64,000 nt of DNA, taken from Verrucomicrobiia bacterium. Lineage in GTDB: Bacteria; Verrucomicrobiota; Verrucomicrobiia; Verrucomicrobiales; Akkermansiaceae. This document shows positions 36,859 through 44,611 of the stretch, piece after piece. The notes beneath the pieces are model-generated. The model was not told where the DNA came from. It saw nothing but the letters and a program-made list of their open reading frames with translations, and searched no databases. Each line of letters opens with the position of its first letter. The first letter of the stretch is position 1. The translations under genes were made by a program, and so were the position numbers. The DNA lies in assembly GCA_030431475.1 (NCBI GenBank), contig JAUIJD010000021.1:1-64000 (forward strand), in the 5' to 3' direction.

Positions 36859-38796
36859 ATGGAAACCCTCGACTGGATCGTCATCGCCGGATACTTCGGC
36901 ATCATCGGATACATCGCCTGGTGGTACGGCCGCCAGCAGAAGGACACCGCCGACTTCTTCCTCGCCGGACGCAACGCCGGCTGGATCACGATCGGTGCGT
37001 CCATCTTCACCTCGAACATCGGCTCCGAGCACATCGTCGGCCTCGCCGGCCAGGGTGCCGCGACCGGCATGGCGATGGCCCACTGGGAGCTCCACGCCTG
37101 GGTGCTCATCATGCTCGCCGGCCTGTTCGTCCCGTTCTACTACAAGTCGGGCGTTCAGACGATTCCCGAGTTCCTCGAGAAACGCTTCGGGGCCCGGACC
37201 CGTTGGGTGTTGTCCCTCGTTTCGCTGGTGGCCTACATCTTCACCAAGGTGAGCGTCACCGTCTTCGCCGGTGCGATCGTCTTCAAGGCCCTGCTGCCCG
37301 AGGTGGCGATGGCCTTCGGCGGTGAGGCGGGCGGCCTCAAGTTCGGCAGCGCGGCGGTCGCCGTGGCCGAAGAGGCCGGGGTGTTCCTCGACGCCTTCTG
37401 GATCGGTGCCTTCACCACGGTGATCATCACCGGTCTCTACACCGTGTTCGGCGGCATGCGCGCGATCATGGCGACCTCCACCCCGCAGGCGGTGGTCATC
37501 CTCTTCGGTTCCGCGGTCATCACCGCGATCGGCCTGTCCCGCCTCGGCGGCGACGCCGGCATCGCGACCGGCTGGGGCAACATGATCGCCGAGTGCAAGA
37601 CCCAGTCCGAGCAGTTCGCGCTGTGGCGCCCGCTCTCCGACCCGGACTTCCCGTGGCTCGGGGTGCTGATCGCCTCGCCCATCATCGGCATCTGGTACTG
37701 GTGTACCGACCAGTACATCGTCCAGCGGACGCTGACCGCGAAAGACCTCGCCACCGCCCGCCGCGGGGCGCTCTTCGGCGGCCTGCTGAAGGTCTGGCCG
37801 GTGCTCATCTTCCTCATTCCCGGCATGATCGGCTGGACCCTCGACCAGAAGTTCAACCGGGGCGCCGAGGATCCGATGATGGCGCAGACCTTCTCCACCG
37901 ACATCACCAAGGAGCAGGAGGTCCAGGCCGAGCGGGCGATGAACGACCGCCTGCGCGAGCTCAACGAAGTGGAGAGCGCCGATGGCAAGCAGGGCTTCTT
38001 CATCCAGCGCGAGCTCAAGGACACCAAGGTCGACGGCGAGACCGTCAAGGCCTTCGCCATCCAGGGCGACCAGGTGTTCCCGACGCTGGTGACCTCGCTG
38101 CTGCCGACCGGCATCCGCGGCCTGATCGTCGCCTGCCTGCTCGCGGCCCTGATGAGTTCGCTCGCCTCGTTGTTCAACTCGAGCGCCGCGCTCTTCACCG
38201 TGGACGTCTATGAGAAGCTGCGTCCGGGCATGTCGCAGAAGCACCTGCTCACCGTGGGCCGCGTGGCCACCGTGGTGGTGGTCGGCTGCGGCATGATCTG
38301 GATTCCGGTCATGGCCCGCATCTCCGACGGCGGCCTTTACCAGTATCTGCAGAGCGTGCAGGGCTACCTCGCGCCGCCGATCACGGCCGTGTTCCTGCTC
38401 GGCCTGTTCTGGAAGCGCACCAATGCCGCCGGCGCCACCGCCGCACTGGTGGTCGGCTTCGTGCTCGGCATGATCAAGCTCACGCTGCAGTCCTTCTTCG
38501 GAGCGGCCGAGGGCAAGATCAACGACCCGGCCTTCCTCGCCGCGATCGGCGACTTCAACTTCCTCTACGCCACCGGCGTGCTGATGCTGATCTCGGTGGT
38601 CGTGATGATCGTCGTGTCGCTGATGACCCCGGCGCCGACCCCGGAGCAGACCAACGGCCTGACCTACGGCTCGATCCACCACCTCGCCGAAGACGAGATC
38701 AAGGACAGCTGGAACCTCGGCAACAAGATCCTCGCCGGGCTGATCCTGCTGCTGGTGGCCGGCATGTATCTCTACTTCAGCTTCTGGCTGAGCTGA
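36859..38796 (+). CDS. SSS-family sodium:sugar symporter
   Basis: 645 residues with about 14-15 membrane segments, SGLT-like length. Typical signatures are FFLAGRNAGWITIGASIFTSNIGSEHIVGLAGQGA near the N-terminus and RGLIVACLLAALMSSLASLFNSSAALFTVDVYEKLRPG in the later part, including the sodium-binding region. A hydrophilic insert (about 340-400) lies before that segment. As last gene of the ara-xylA operon it probably imports arabinose and/or xylose. The leader ACAACCAACCAAACATCCAA lacks a Shine-Dalgarno. Confidence 0.92.
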   Translation: METLDWIVIAGYFGIIGYIAWWYGRQQKDTADFFLAGRNAGWITIGASIFTSNIGSEHIVGLAGQGAATGMAMAHWELHAWVLIMLAGLFVPFYYKSGVQTIPEFLEKRFGARTRWVLSLVSLVAYIFTKVSVTVFAGAIVFKALLPEVAMAFGGEAGGLKFGSAAVAVAEEAGVFLDAFWIGAFTTVIITGLYTVFGGMRAIMATSTPQAVVILFGSAVITAIGLSRLGGDAGIATGWGNMIAECKTQSEQFALWRPLSDPDFPWLGVLIASPIIGIWYWCTDQYIVQRTLTAKDLATARRGALFGGLLKVWPVLIFLIPGMIGWTLDQKFNRGAEDPMMAQTFSTDITKEQEVQAERAMNDRLRELNEVESADGKQGFFIQRELKDTKVDGETVKAFAIQGDQVFPTLVTSLLPTGIRGLIVACLLAALMSSLASLFNSSAALFTVDVYEKLRPGMSQKHLLTVGRVATVVVVGCGMIWIPVMARISDGGLYQYLQSVQGYLAPPITAVFLLGLFWKRTNAAGATAALVVGFVLGMIKLTLQSFFGAAEGKINDPAFLAAIGDFNFLYATGVLMLISVVVMIVVSLMTPAPTPEQTNGLTYGSIHHLAEDEIKDSWNLGNKILAGLILLLVAGMYLYFSFWLS

Positions 38797-38817
38797 TTCT
38801 ACCAGTAGGCAAAACCA

Positions 38818-38857
38818 AACCCGTCCGGCTTCGTGAGGAGGCCGGGCGGGTTTTTTT
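38818..38857 (+). terminator. Rho-independent terminator of the ara operon
   Basis: AACCCGTCCGGC and GCCGGGCGGGTT form a 12-bp stem with one G-T pair and an 11-base loop, followed by seven T. It lies 22 bp after the transporter stop codon. Confidence 0.9.
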
Positions 38858-39015
38858 GTGGGCGTGGACGAAGGCTCCCGCCGGTCGGCGGGTGGATGGC
38901 ATCCGGGAAACGCCGGGCCGATGCCGGCGCGATCGGTGAGCCATCCCGGAGGGGGAAGGCCGGAGCCCATCCAAGCCCTCCGGGTTTCTCCCGTGGACTC
39001 ATCGCCTTCCGTGAT

Positions 39016-39041
39016 CCTCCCGGGCTTTGGCCTCCGGGAGG
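39016..39041. terminator. Hairpin downstream of the protease gene
   Basis: CCTCCCGG and CCGGGAGG form a perfect 8-bp stem with a 10-base loop, five bases beyond the stop codon of the minus-strand protease gene. No T tract is present, so it is a weak terminator candidate. Confidence 0.4.
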
Positions 39042-39046
39042 GGAGA

Positions 39047-40408
39047 TCAGCGGTTCGGCACCATGGCGTAGAGACCCATGGTCATGCACCAGGCTTCGTC
39101 GAGACGCATGGTCTTGCAGGAGTGTCCCTCGCCCCAGGAGTCGGTGTAGTAGATCTTCGGCATTTCCGGGTCGTCGTAGTTGTAGCCGATGATCATCCGC
39201 ATGTGGCCGCCCCACTGCTGGGGCAGGTCGCCCTCCTTGAACATGCCGAGGAAAAGCGTCCAGCAGAGCGGCACGCCCTGGTCGATGTAGTCCTCGATCT
39301 TGCCCTTGAAGAAGCGGAAGCCGTTCTGGTCGGCCTTGACCTCGCGGAAGATCTCCGGATCGGCCTTCGACCAGAACCAGACCGGGTTGATGATCCACTC
39401 GTCGGGGTCCTTGTCCATGGTCCACGCGCCGGCTTTCTTCGCCGCCCGGTTGTAGTCGCGAAGGTCCTTTTCAAACTGGCGGTCGTCGAAATCGACGAGC
39501 TTCAGCGTGCGGGCGTGGATCTTGCCGGTCACGCGCTTGAAGGCGTCCTCCATTTCCTTGCCGCTGGTGCCTCCGTTGCCGGAGGTGTTGGCGAGCTGGG
39601 CCATCTCGTGCTGGTCGATCTCGATGCCGTAGTAGCGGGCGACCCGTTCGACGGTGGCGACGACGCAGTAGCCTTTCGTCCCCTGGTCCACCATCGGCAC
39701 GCTGTCGATCCAGACGAAGCCGTTCTCGTCGGTCTTGACGTTGTCGTCCAGCGCGGACCGGCGGGTGATCTTGCCGCCCCCGTGGCGGGCGCCGGAGACC
39801 GACGTCGCCCGCAGCCGGATGAACTCGGCGCGGTTCTCGTCCTTGTTCCAGCTCGATTCGAGGAGGAAGGCGGAATCGCCCTTGCGCCAGGTCCAGCCCT
39901 TGATGTCCACCGCGCCCGCGCGATCCCGTTCATGGGCCCTCTCGTCGATCTTCTCGTCGAGCACCGACTTCCATTTCCGGAAGCGTTCGAGGAACTCGTC
40001 GCGTTTGATCTCCTCGTCGTCGCCACGGTTGTAGATCGAAATGGCGACGGTTCCGACCGCTCCGTCGGATCCGCGGACGACGATCTCGCCGACGCCGGAG
40101 CCGAACAGGTTGAAGGTGCCCGGGCCCGCACGCAGCGCCTCCTTCCGTCCCGAGAGCCACTCGAACCCGATCGACTGCTCTTCGAGGATGATCCCTTCCT
40201 TCTTGAGTTGCTCGCGGAGCTCGCGCTTCACCGCGTCCTCCTTGTCCACGACCACTCCCCCGGAGGCTTTGGTCTTGAGGTCCTCGAGCGGCATCGACCA
40301 GACCTCCGGATCGAGAAGGAACTCATCGAAGCTTCCCTTCTTTTCCTCGTCCTGGGCCAGCAGGGGGAGGGCGCCCAGCAGCAACCCGGTGGTAATTCTC
40401 AACGTCAT
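39047..40408 (-). CDS. Secreted papain-fold (C39-like) peptidase
   Basis: 453 residues with a signal peptide (MTLRITTGLLLGALPLLAQ). Residues about 20-225 form an N-terminal domain of unknown kind with beta-strand repeats. The C-terminal part holds a cysteine peptidase triad: Cys248 in VDQGTKGYCVVATVERVARYYG, His402 in QWGGHMRMIIGYN, and Asp423 in YYTDSWGEGH. This suits C39 or papain-like folds. The natural substrate is unknown. It is separated from the ara operon by convergent terminators. Confidence 0.82.
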   Translation of the reverse strand: MTLRITTGLLLGALPLLAQDEEKKGSFDEFLLDPEVWSMPLEDLKTKASGGVVVDKEDAVKRELREQLKKEGIILEEQSIGFEWLSGRKEALRAGPGTFNLFGSGVGEIVVRGSDGAVGTVAISIYNRGDDEEIKRDEFLERFRKWKSVLDEKIDERAHERDRAGAVDIKGWTWRKGDSAFLLESSWNKDENRAEFIRLRATSVSGARHGGGKITRRSALDDNVKTDENGFVWIDSVPMVDQGTKGYCVVATVERVARYYGIEIDQHEMAQLANTSGNGGTSGKEMEDAFKRVTGKIHARTLKLVDFDDRQFEKDLRDYNRAAKKAGAWTMDKDPDEWIINPVWFWSKADPEIFREVKADQNGFRFFKGKIEDYIDQGVPLCWTLFLGMFKEGDLPQQWGGHMRMIIGYNYDDPEMPKIYYTDSWGEGHSCKTMRLDEAWCMTMGLYAMVPNR

Positions 40409-40539
40409 GGTGAACGGAGACTACCCCATGCTTGAGCCGGTGTTGTCGAGAAAGTTCACCAAATGTGGCGGAAAGGTCGAAATCAAGCCCTCTCCCGCGC
40501 GCGCAGCGATCGGCCGGGCCCGAGCGGTCGATCCGCGGG

Positions 40540-41256
40540 TCAGTGGCAGCAGCTGGGAAGTTCGCCGGCTTCCTCCTGGGCGGCCGGGGTCGGCTCGCGG
40601 CCCCAGCTCGGGAGGGTGTCGTGCAGGCGCCACGCGAGGACGACCGCGGTGACGAGGGCAAGCCCGCGCTGGAGGCGGGCGAGGCGCACCGGAGTGAGCT
40701 TGAGCCGCAGGCGGTGGAACTGGTGCTGGGCGAGCCAGAGCAGGGGCACGGTGCCGAGGCCGAAGGCGAGCGCCGCTTCCGCGCCGCGGGCGGCCGAGCC
40801 GGAGGCCATCAGGGCGATGAAGACCGCGTAGAGTGGACCGCAGGGGAGGAAGGGGGTGAGAAGGCCCATCGCCGAGGCGCCTCCCACGGACGAGAGCTTG
40901 CTGGCCTTCAGGCGCGCACCGGCGGTCAGGCGGCTGAGGATCTTCGGACGCGGGATCTTCTTGTCGAGGCCGCTGGCCAGCAGCAGCAGGGCGACCACCA
41001 GGGCCCAGGGCAGCAGCACCGCGGGCGAGTCGAAGAAGAAGTGCAGCGGCTCCCGGCCGACGGCCCCGCAGATCGCCCCGATCACCGCATAGGCTGCAAG
41101 CCGCGAGGCGTGGTAGAGGCTGGCGGCCGTGAGCCGCTCGGACTCGGACTTCGCCAGGGTGCCGACACCGCAGGCGATGGGACCGCACATGCCGGCGCAG
41201 TGCAGGCTGGTCGCGAGACCGACCGCAAGCGCGCCGAAGGTGGTGGTGACGTCCAT
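40540..41256 (-). CDS. SafE/DsbD_2-type membrane protein of the ccoG neighbourhood
   Basis: 238 residues with about six membrane segments. The start MDVTTTFGALAVGLATSLHCAGMCGPIACG has the C-x2-C motif typical of the TauE/SafE and DsbD_2 proteins found beside cbb3 oxidase assembly genes. A second cysteine motif, LTPFLPCGPLYAVFIAL, mirrors the first half. A Cys-Cys-His end may bind metal. It is third in a minus-strand row with ccoG, where such proteins are linked to copper or thiol chemistry for oxidase maturation (inferred). Confidence 0.82.
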   Translation of the reverse strand: MDVTTTFGALAVGLATSLHCAGMCGPIACGVGTLAKSESERLTAASLYHASRLAAYAVIGAICGAVGREPLHFFFDSPAVLLPWALVVALLLLASGLDKKIPRPKILSRLTAGARLKASKLSSVGGASAMGLLTPFLPCGPLYAVFIALMASGSAARGAEAALAFGLGTVPLLWLAQHQFHRLRLKLTPVRLARLQRGLALVTAVVLAWRLHDTLPSWGREPTPAAQEEAGELPSCCH

Positions 41257-41302
41257 GCGAGAGATGGCGAATGCCGGGTTTCCGGTGTCGAAACCCGCCG
41301 GG

Positions 41303-41461
41303 CTATTGATCGGCCTGCATCTCGATTTTCTCGGGCGCGTGTTTCACGGCGATCGTGATCAGCGCCGACCAGGCGCCGATGAGCAGGAGAAACGCGAGAA
41401 CGACGAAGATCCACGGATGCTTCTTCATGGGGCGGGGATCTTGAGTGGAGGTGGAGGACAT
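41303..41461 (-). CDS. 52-residue single-pass membrane protein (FixH-like position)
   Basis: MSSTSTQDPRPMKKHPWIFV begins a 52-residue product with one strong membrane segment (VVLAFLLLIGAWSALITIAV) and a charged C-terminus (KHAPEKIEMQADQ). It lies between ccoG and the SafE-like gene, where FixH usually sits. It lacks the globular domain of full-length FixH (about 150 residues). It may be a truncated or minimal FixH, or an unrelated small subunit. Confidence 0.6.
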   Translation of the reverse strand: MSSTSTQDPRPMKKHPWIFVVLAFLLLIGAWSALITIAVKHAPEKIEMQADQ

Positions 41462-41490
41462 TTCGAGTGGGGATTTTGGAACGGGGACCT

Positions 41491-42906
41491 TCAGCGGTCC
41501 GCCTTGAGAAGTTCCGGATTGGGGCCGAGGAAGGTGATGGTCTGGTCGATCTCGACGTCGCCGGGGTCGGCCGTGACCCTCAGGGTGACGCTGGTGCGCC
41601 CGGTGTAGATGTCGGTCGGGGCGATCACCACGAACTGGCGCGTGAGCTCGCCCTGGGCCTTGACCGAGACCGCCTGGTCGCTGCCGCTCAGGACGTAGCC
41701 CTCGGGCGCGTCGGCGAGCGTCACGCGGAAGGTGGCGGCCTGGTTGCGTTTGTTGAGGAAGCGCAGCTCGTAGAAATTGCGGACGCCGACCGCGTCGGCC
41801 TGGAACGGTTTGCCGGCCATCGCGACTTTCTTGAAGGCGGCGTTGTACGGCCGGGCCTTGCGCGAGGCGGTGAAGGCGAAGGCGCCGAGTCCGAGCAGGC
41901 AGAGGGCCGTGTAGGCGATGATGCGGGGACGGATGAAACGGCGCTTCTGGCCGGAGAGGCCGTTCATCGAGTCGTAGCGGACCAGCCCGGTCGGCCGTCC
42001 GACCTTGGTCATGATCTCGTCGCAGGCGTCGATGCAGGCGGCGCAGCCGATGCACTCCATCTGCAGGCCGTTGCGGATGTCGATCCCGGTCGGGCAGACG
42101 GTCACGCAGCGTTTGCAGTCGATGCAGTCGCCCTCGGACTTGCCCTTCGGCCCCCGCGGTTCGCCCCGTCCCTCGTCGTAGCCGATGATCACCGTGTCGT
42201 CGTCCGTGAGCGCGCTCTGGATGCGGCCGTAGGGGCACATGATGATGCAGAACTGCTCGCGGAAGTAGCCGAAGCAGAACCACAGGACGAGGGTGAGGAA
42301 GGCGACGATGCCGAAGGCGGTGGCGTGGGCCAGGGGACCCTCGTCCATGAACGAGTAGAGTCGTTCCATCGACACAAAATAGGAAAGGAAGACGTGGGCG
42401 ATGAGGGTGGCGCAGAGGGCGTAGAGCGCGTGCTTGAGGAGGCGCTTGGCGATCTTTCCGCCGGTCCACGGGGCCGCGGCGAGTTTTTTCCGCTCCTGGG
42501 CGTCGCCCTCGATCCAGCGCTCGATGCGGCGGAAGATGTGATCGAGGAACACCGTGTAGGGGCAGGTCCAGCCGCACCACAGCCGGCCGAGGAGGGCGGT
42601 GACGAAGAACAGGGAGAACCCGAGGCCGGTGATGCAGAAGAACATCACCCACAAATCCTGCGGGACGAGGGTGAGCCCGAAGAAGTGGAAGCGGCGGTAC
42701 TCGACGTCGAAGAACACCGCCGGCGCCCCGTTGATCTGGATCCAGGGCAGGGCGACGTAGATCCCGATCAGGAGGAAGCCGAAGACGCGTCGCCACACGG
42801 TCCACTGGCCCCGGACGTCCGAGGGATGGAGGAAATAGCGGGAACCATCTTCGTTGATCGTGGTGACCGAATCGAGATTCGGCTTCTTCTGCGAGGTTCC
42901 GGCCAT
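41491..42906 (-). CDS. ccoG: CcoG/FixG, cbb3 oxidase copper-centre accessory protein
   Basis: 471 residues from the ATG at 42906 (MAGTSQKKPNLDSVTTINEDGSRYFLHPSDVRG). It is a membrane protein with several segments and two [4Fe-4S] ferredoxin motifs (CIDCKRCVTVCPTGI and CIGCAACIDACDEI). The membrane-embedded motif WCGWTCPYTVF and RRIERWIEG are CcoG signatures. The C-terminal Ig-like domain (about 370-471) completes the family layout. It helps deliver copper to cbb3 cytochrome oxidase, whose structural genes are not in this window. Confidence 0.93.
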   Translation of the reverse strand: MAGTSQKKPNLDSVTTINEDGSRYFLHPSDVRGQWTVWRRVFGFLLIGIYVALPWIQINGAPAVFFDVEYRRFHFFGLTLVPQDLWVMFFCITGLGFSLFFVTALLGRLWCGWTCPYTVFLDHIFRRIERWIEGDAQERKKLAAAPWTGGKIAKRLLKHALYALCATLIAHVFLSYFVSMERLYSFMDEGPLAHATAFGIVAFLTLVLWFCFGYFREQFCIIMCPYGRIQSALTDDDTVIIGYDEGRGEPRGPKGKSEGDCIDCKRCVTVCPTGIDIRNGLQMECIGCAACIDACDEIMTKVGRPTGLVRYDSMNGLSGQKRRFIRPRIIAYTALCLLGLGAFAFTASRKARPYNAAFKKVAMAGKPFQADAVGVRNFYELRFLNKRNQAATFRVTLADAPEGYVLSGSDQAVSVKAQGELTRQFVVIAPTDIYTGRTSVTLRVTADPGDVEIDQTITFLGPNPELLKADR

Positions 42907-43040
42907 GGTGACGTCAGCAATGTGCGTGGGTCCTTCCCCGATCGCTCCGCACAAGCTGTCGAGGACGGGGCGTTTCTTAGCGGAGAATTTGCGGAGCCGA
43001 GAGCCCCGGATCCAAGGATCTTCAAGGCTTCTGCGTGGTT

Positions 43041-43475
43041 TTACGCATCGAGGGGAGAGCGTGATGGCGTGCGCCGGTCCGGACGCGGTGCCGCGTGGCA
43101 GCAGGGGTGGATTTTCGCCAAGGATAGCGAGTCTTTCCGGAAGCGCTGGTAGATGGCTTCGGGCGCGCCTTTGTCGGCGGTGACCAGTGGGTGGATGCCG
43201 CGAGCTTCGAGGATCTCGGCCGCGTGTTGGCCGATCCCGCCGCAGATGACGTGCGAGCAGTCCGCGAGAAGATCGGCGATCTGGCGATGGTGGCGTTCGT
43301 GGGAAGAGCCGGAGTCGTGATCGGACCGAAGGTTCACGCGATAGACCGGGGCCGGTTCGGCCTTGTCGCCGACGAGGAACACGGCAAAGGCCTGGGTGTC
43401 GCGGAAGTGGTGCGAGAGCTGACAGTCACGGGTGGCGATGGCGATCTTCTCGCGACGGGCGGACGGTCGATTCAT
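43041..43475 (-). CDS. NifX/NifB-type dinitrogenase cofactor-binding domain protein
   Basis: 144 residues from the ATG at 43475. The core IAIATRDCQLSHHFRDTQAFAVFLV to IADLLADCSHVICGGIGQHAAEILEARGIHPLVT is the NifX-like fold. Small stand-alone members occur widely outside nitrogen fixation with unknown metal-binding roles. The C-terminal CCHAAPRPDRR adds two cysteines and a histidine. Its start overlaps the upstream thioesterase stop by 4 bases. Confidence 0.82.
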   Translation of the reverse strand: MNRPSARREKIAIATRDCQLSHHFRDTQAFAVFLVGDKAEPAPVYRVNLRSDHDSGSSHERHHRQIADLLADCSHVICGGIGQHAAEILEARGIHPLVTADKGAPEAIYQRFRKDSLSLAKIHPCCHAAPRPDRRTPSRSPLDA

Positions 43476-43927
43476 GGGTCTCGGGGTAGGGAGGGGGGCT
43501 TGACGCGCGGTTCGAGGAAGCTGGCCTCGGCCCGGGCGCGGAGGATGTCGTCCTGGACAAGGGTGGCTTCCATGTGATGGAGGCCGTGGTGGAACTTGAG
43601 GCGGCGACCCCGGACGACGACCGGTGCGTCGAGTTGAACCGGGTGGTGGTAGCGGATCTCGAGGCGGGCGGTCACCGCCTGGTGGCCGAGGGAGAAGAGG
43701 GCGTGGACCATGGCGGCATCGAGAAGGCTGGCGACGACGCCCCCGTGCAGCTGGTCCGGGTAACTCCGCCAACGGGCGTGAGGTTGCCAGGTCGAGGAAA
43801 CTTCACCGCTGTCGTCGCTGTGGAACTCAAGCCCGAGTCCCGTGTCGCCGACCGTCCCGCAGGCAAAGCAACGATCATGCGACAGGGCCTGGTGGCGGCG
43901 CTCAAGCTCCTCCCGACTCACCTGCAT
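43472..43927 (-). CDS. PaaI-type hotdog thioesterase
   Basis: 151 residues. The hotdog-fold signature LHGGVVASLLDAAMVHALFSLG carries the likely catalytic Asp. A short Cys-containing N-terminal segment (CFACGTVGDTGLGLEF) is common in this branch. It probably hydrolyses an acyl-CoA of unknown identity. It is coupled to the NifX-like gene by an ATGA overlap. Confidence 0.85.
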   Translation of the reverse strand: MQVSREELERRHQALSHDRCFACGTVGDTGLGLEFHSDDSGEVSSTWQPHARWRSYPDQLHGGVVASLLDAAMVHALFSLGHQAVTARLEIRYHHPVQLDAPVVVRGRRLKFHHGLHHMEATLVQDDILRARAEASFLEPRVKPPSLPRDP

Positions 43928-43971
43928 ATTTTGAGCATACGCTCACAATTGAGAAGCGCAAGACCGGCGAC

Positions 43972-44259
43972 TCAGGATGTTTCCGGGCTTTCGATTCGAA
44001 GCGCTTCTCCGTGGACGATGGTGTGGGCGAGTTGGCTGCGTGCGCGACGCAGGATGCGGCCGAAGGTCTGGCGGGAGACGCCCATGCGCCGGGCGGACTC
44101 CTGATGGTCGAGTTGCTCGAGGTCGGCGAGCCGGACGGCTTCGAACTGATCGAGCGGGAGCACGTTCTCCCGCAGATCCCGCAGCGGGATCCCGGCGGGC
44201 TTGAAATAGGTGGCGGCGGGGGATCCGGACACCACCCGCGGGCACGGCGGTCGGGGCAT
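43972..44259 (-). CDS. UPF0251 (DUF134) DNA-binding protein
   Basis: 95 residues. PRPPCPRVV at the start, FKPAGIPLRDL, and the HTH LDQFEAVRLADLEQLDHQESARRMGVSRQTFGRILRRAR match the UPF0251 family, short HTH proteins often next to NifX-like genes as here. It probably regulates its neighbours (inferred). The ATG is at 44259. Confidence 0.9.
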   Translation of the reverse strand: MPRPPCPRVVSGSPAATYFKPAGIPLRDLRENVLPLDQFEAVRLADLEQLDHQESARRMGVSRQTFGRILRRARSQLAHTIVHGEALRIESPETS

Positions 44260-44310
44260 GACGTCACCGTAGACGCCGTGCTGCGGGGCGGCGATTGGAA
44301 ACGGCGGGAC

Positions 44311-44562
44311 TCAGCCCGCTTCCTTGGCGGCGCGCAGCCGCTGGAAGATCTGGTCCTTGAGCGCGGCCCGTTCGAATTTCAGCTTCTCGATTTCCTCGTC
44401 CGAGATCGGTTGCTGCTCCTCCTCGAGCACGCGGATCTCGTTGTCGAGCTTGTCGTGGCGGCTGACCATTCCGTCGAACTCCGCGTCGGCCGCGCACAGG
44501 GCGTCGAGGGCGGACTGGAGATCGGGGAATTCGTGGGCGATGTCGTGATGTTCCGAGAGCAT
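44311..44562 (-). CDS. DUF465 (YdcH-like) small coiled-coil protein
   Basis: 83 residues, heptad-rich, with HHDIAHEFPDLQSALDALCAADAEFDGMVSRHDKLDNEIRVLEEEQ typical of DUF465. The family function is unknown. The leader AAACCAAACACCACGCAAACC has no Shine-Dalgarno. Confidence 0.88.
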   Translation of the reverse strand: MLSEHHDIAHEFPDLQSALDALCAADAEFDGMVSRHDKLDNEIRVLEEEQQPISDEEIEKLKFERAALKDQIFQRLRAAKEAG

Positions 44563-44611
44563 GGTTTGCGTGGTGTTTGGTTTCTTATCAGATGGGGGAT
44601 GAGTGGCGATG

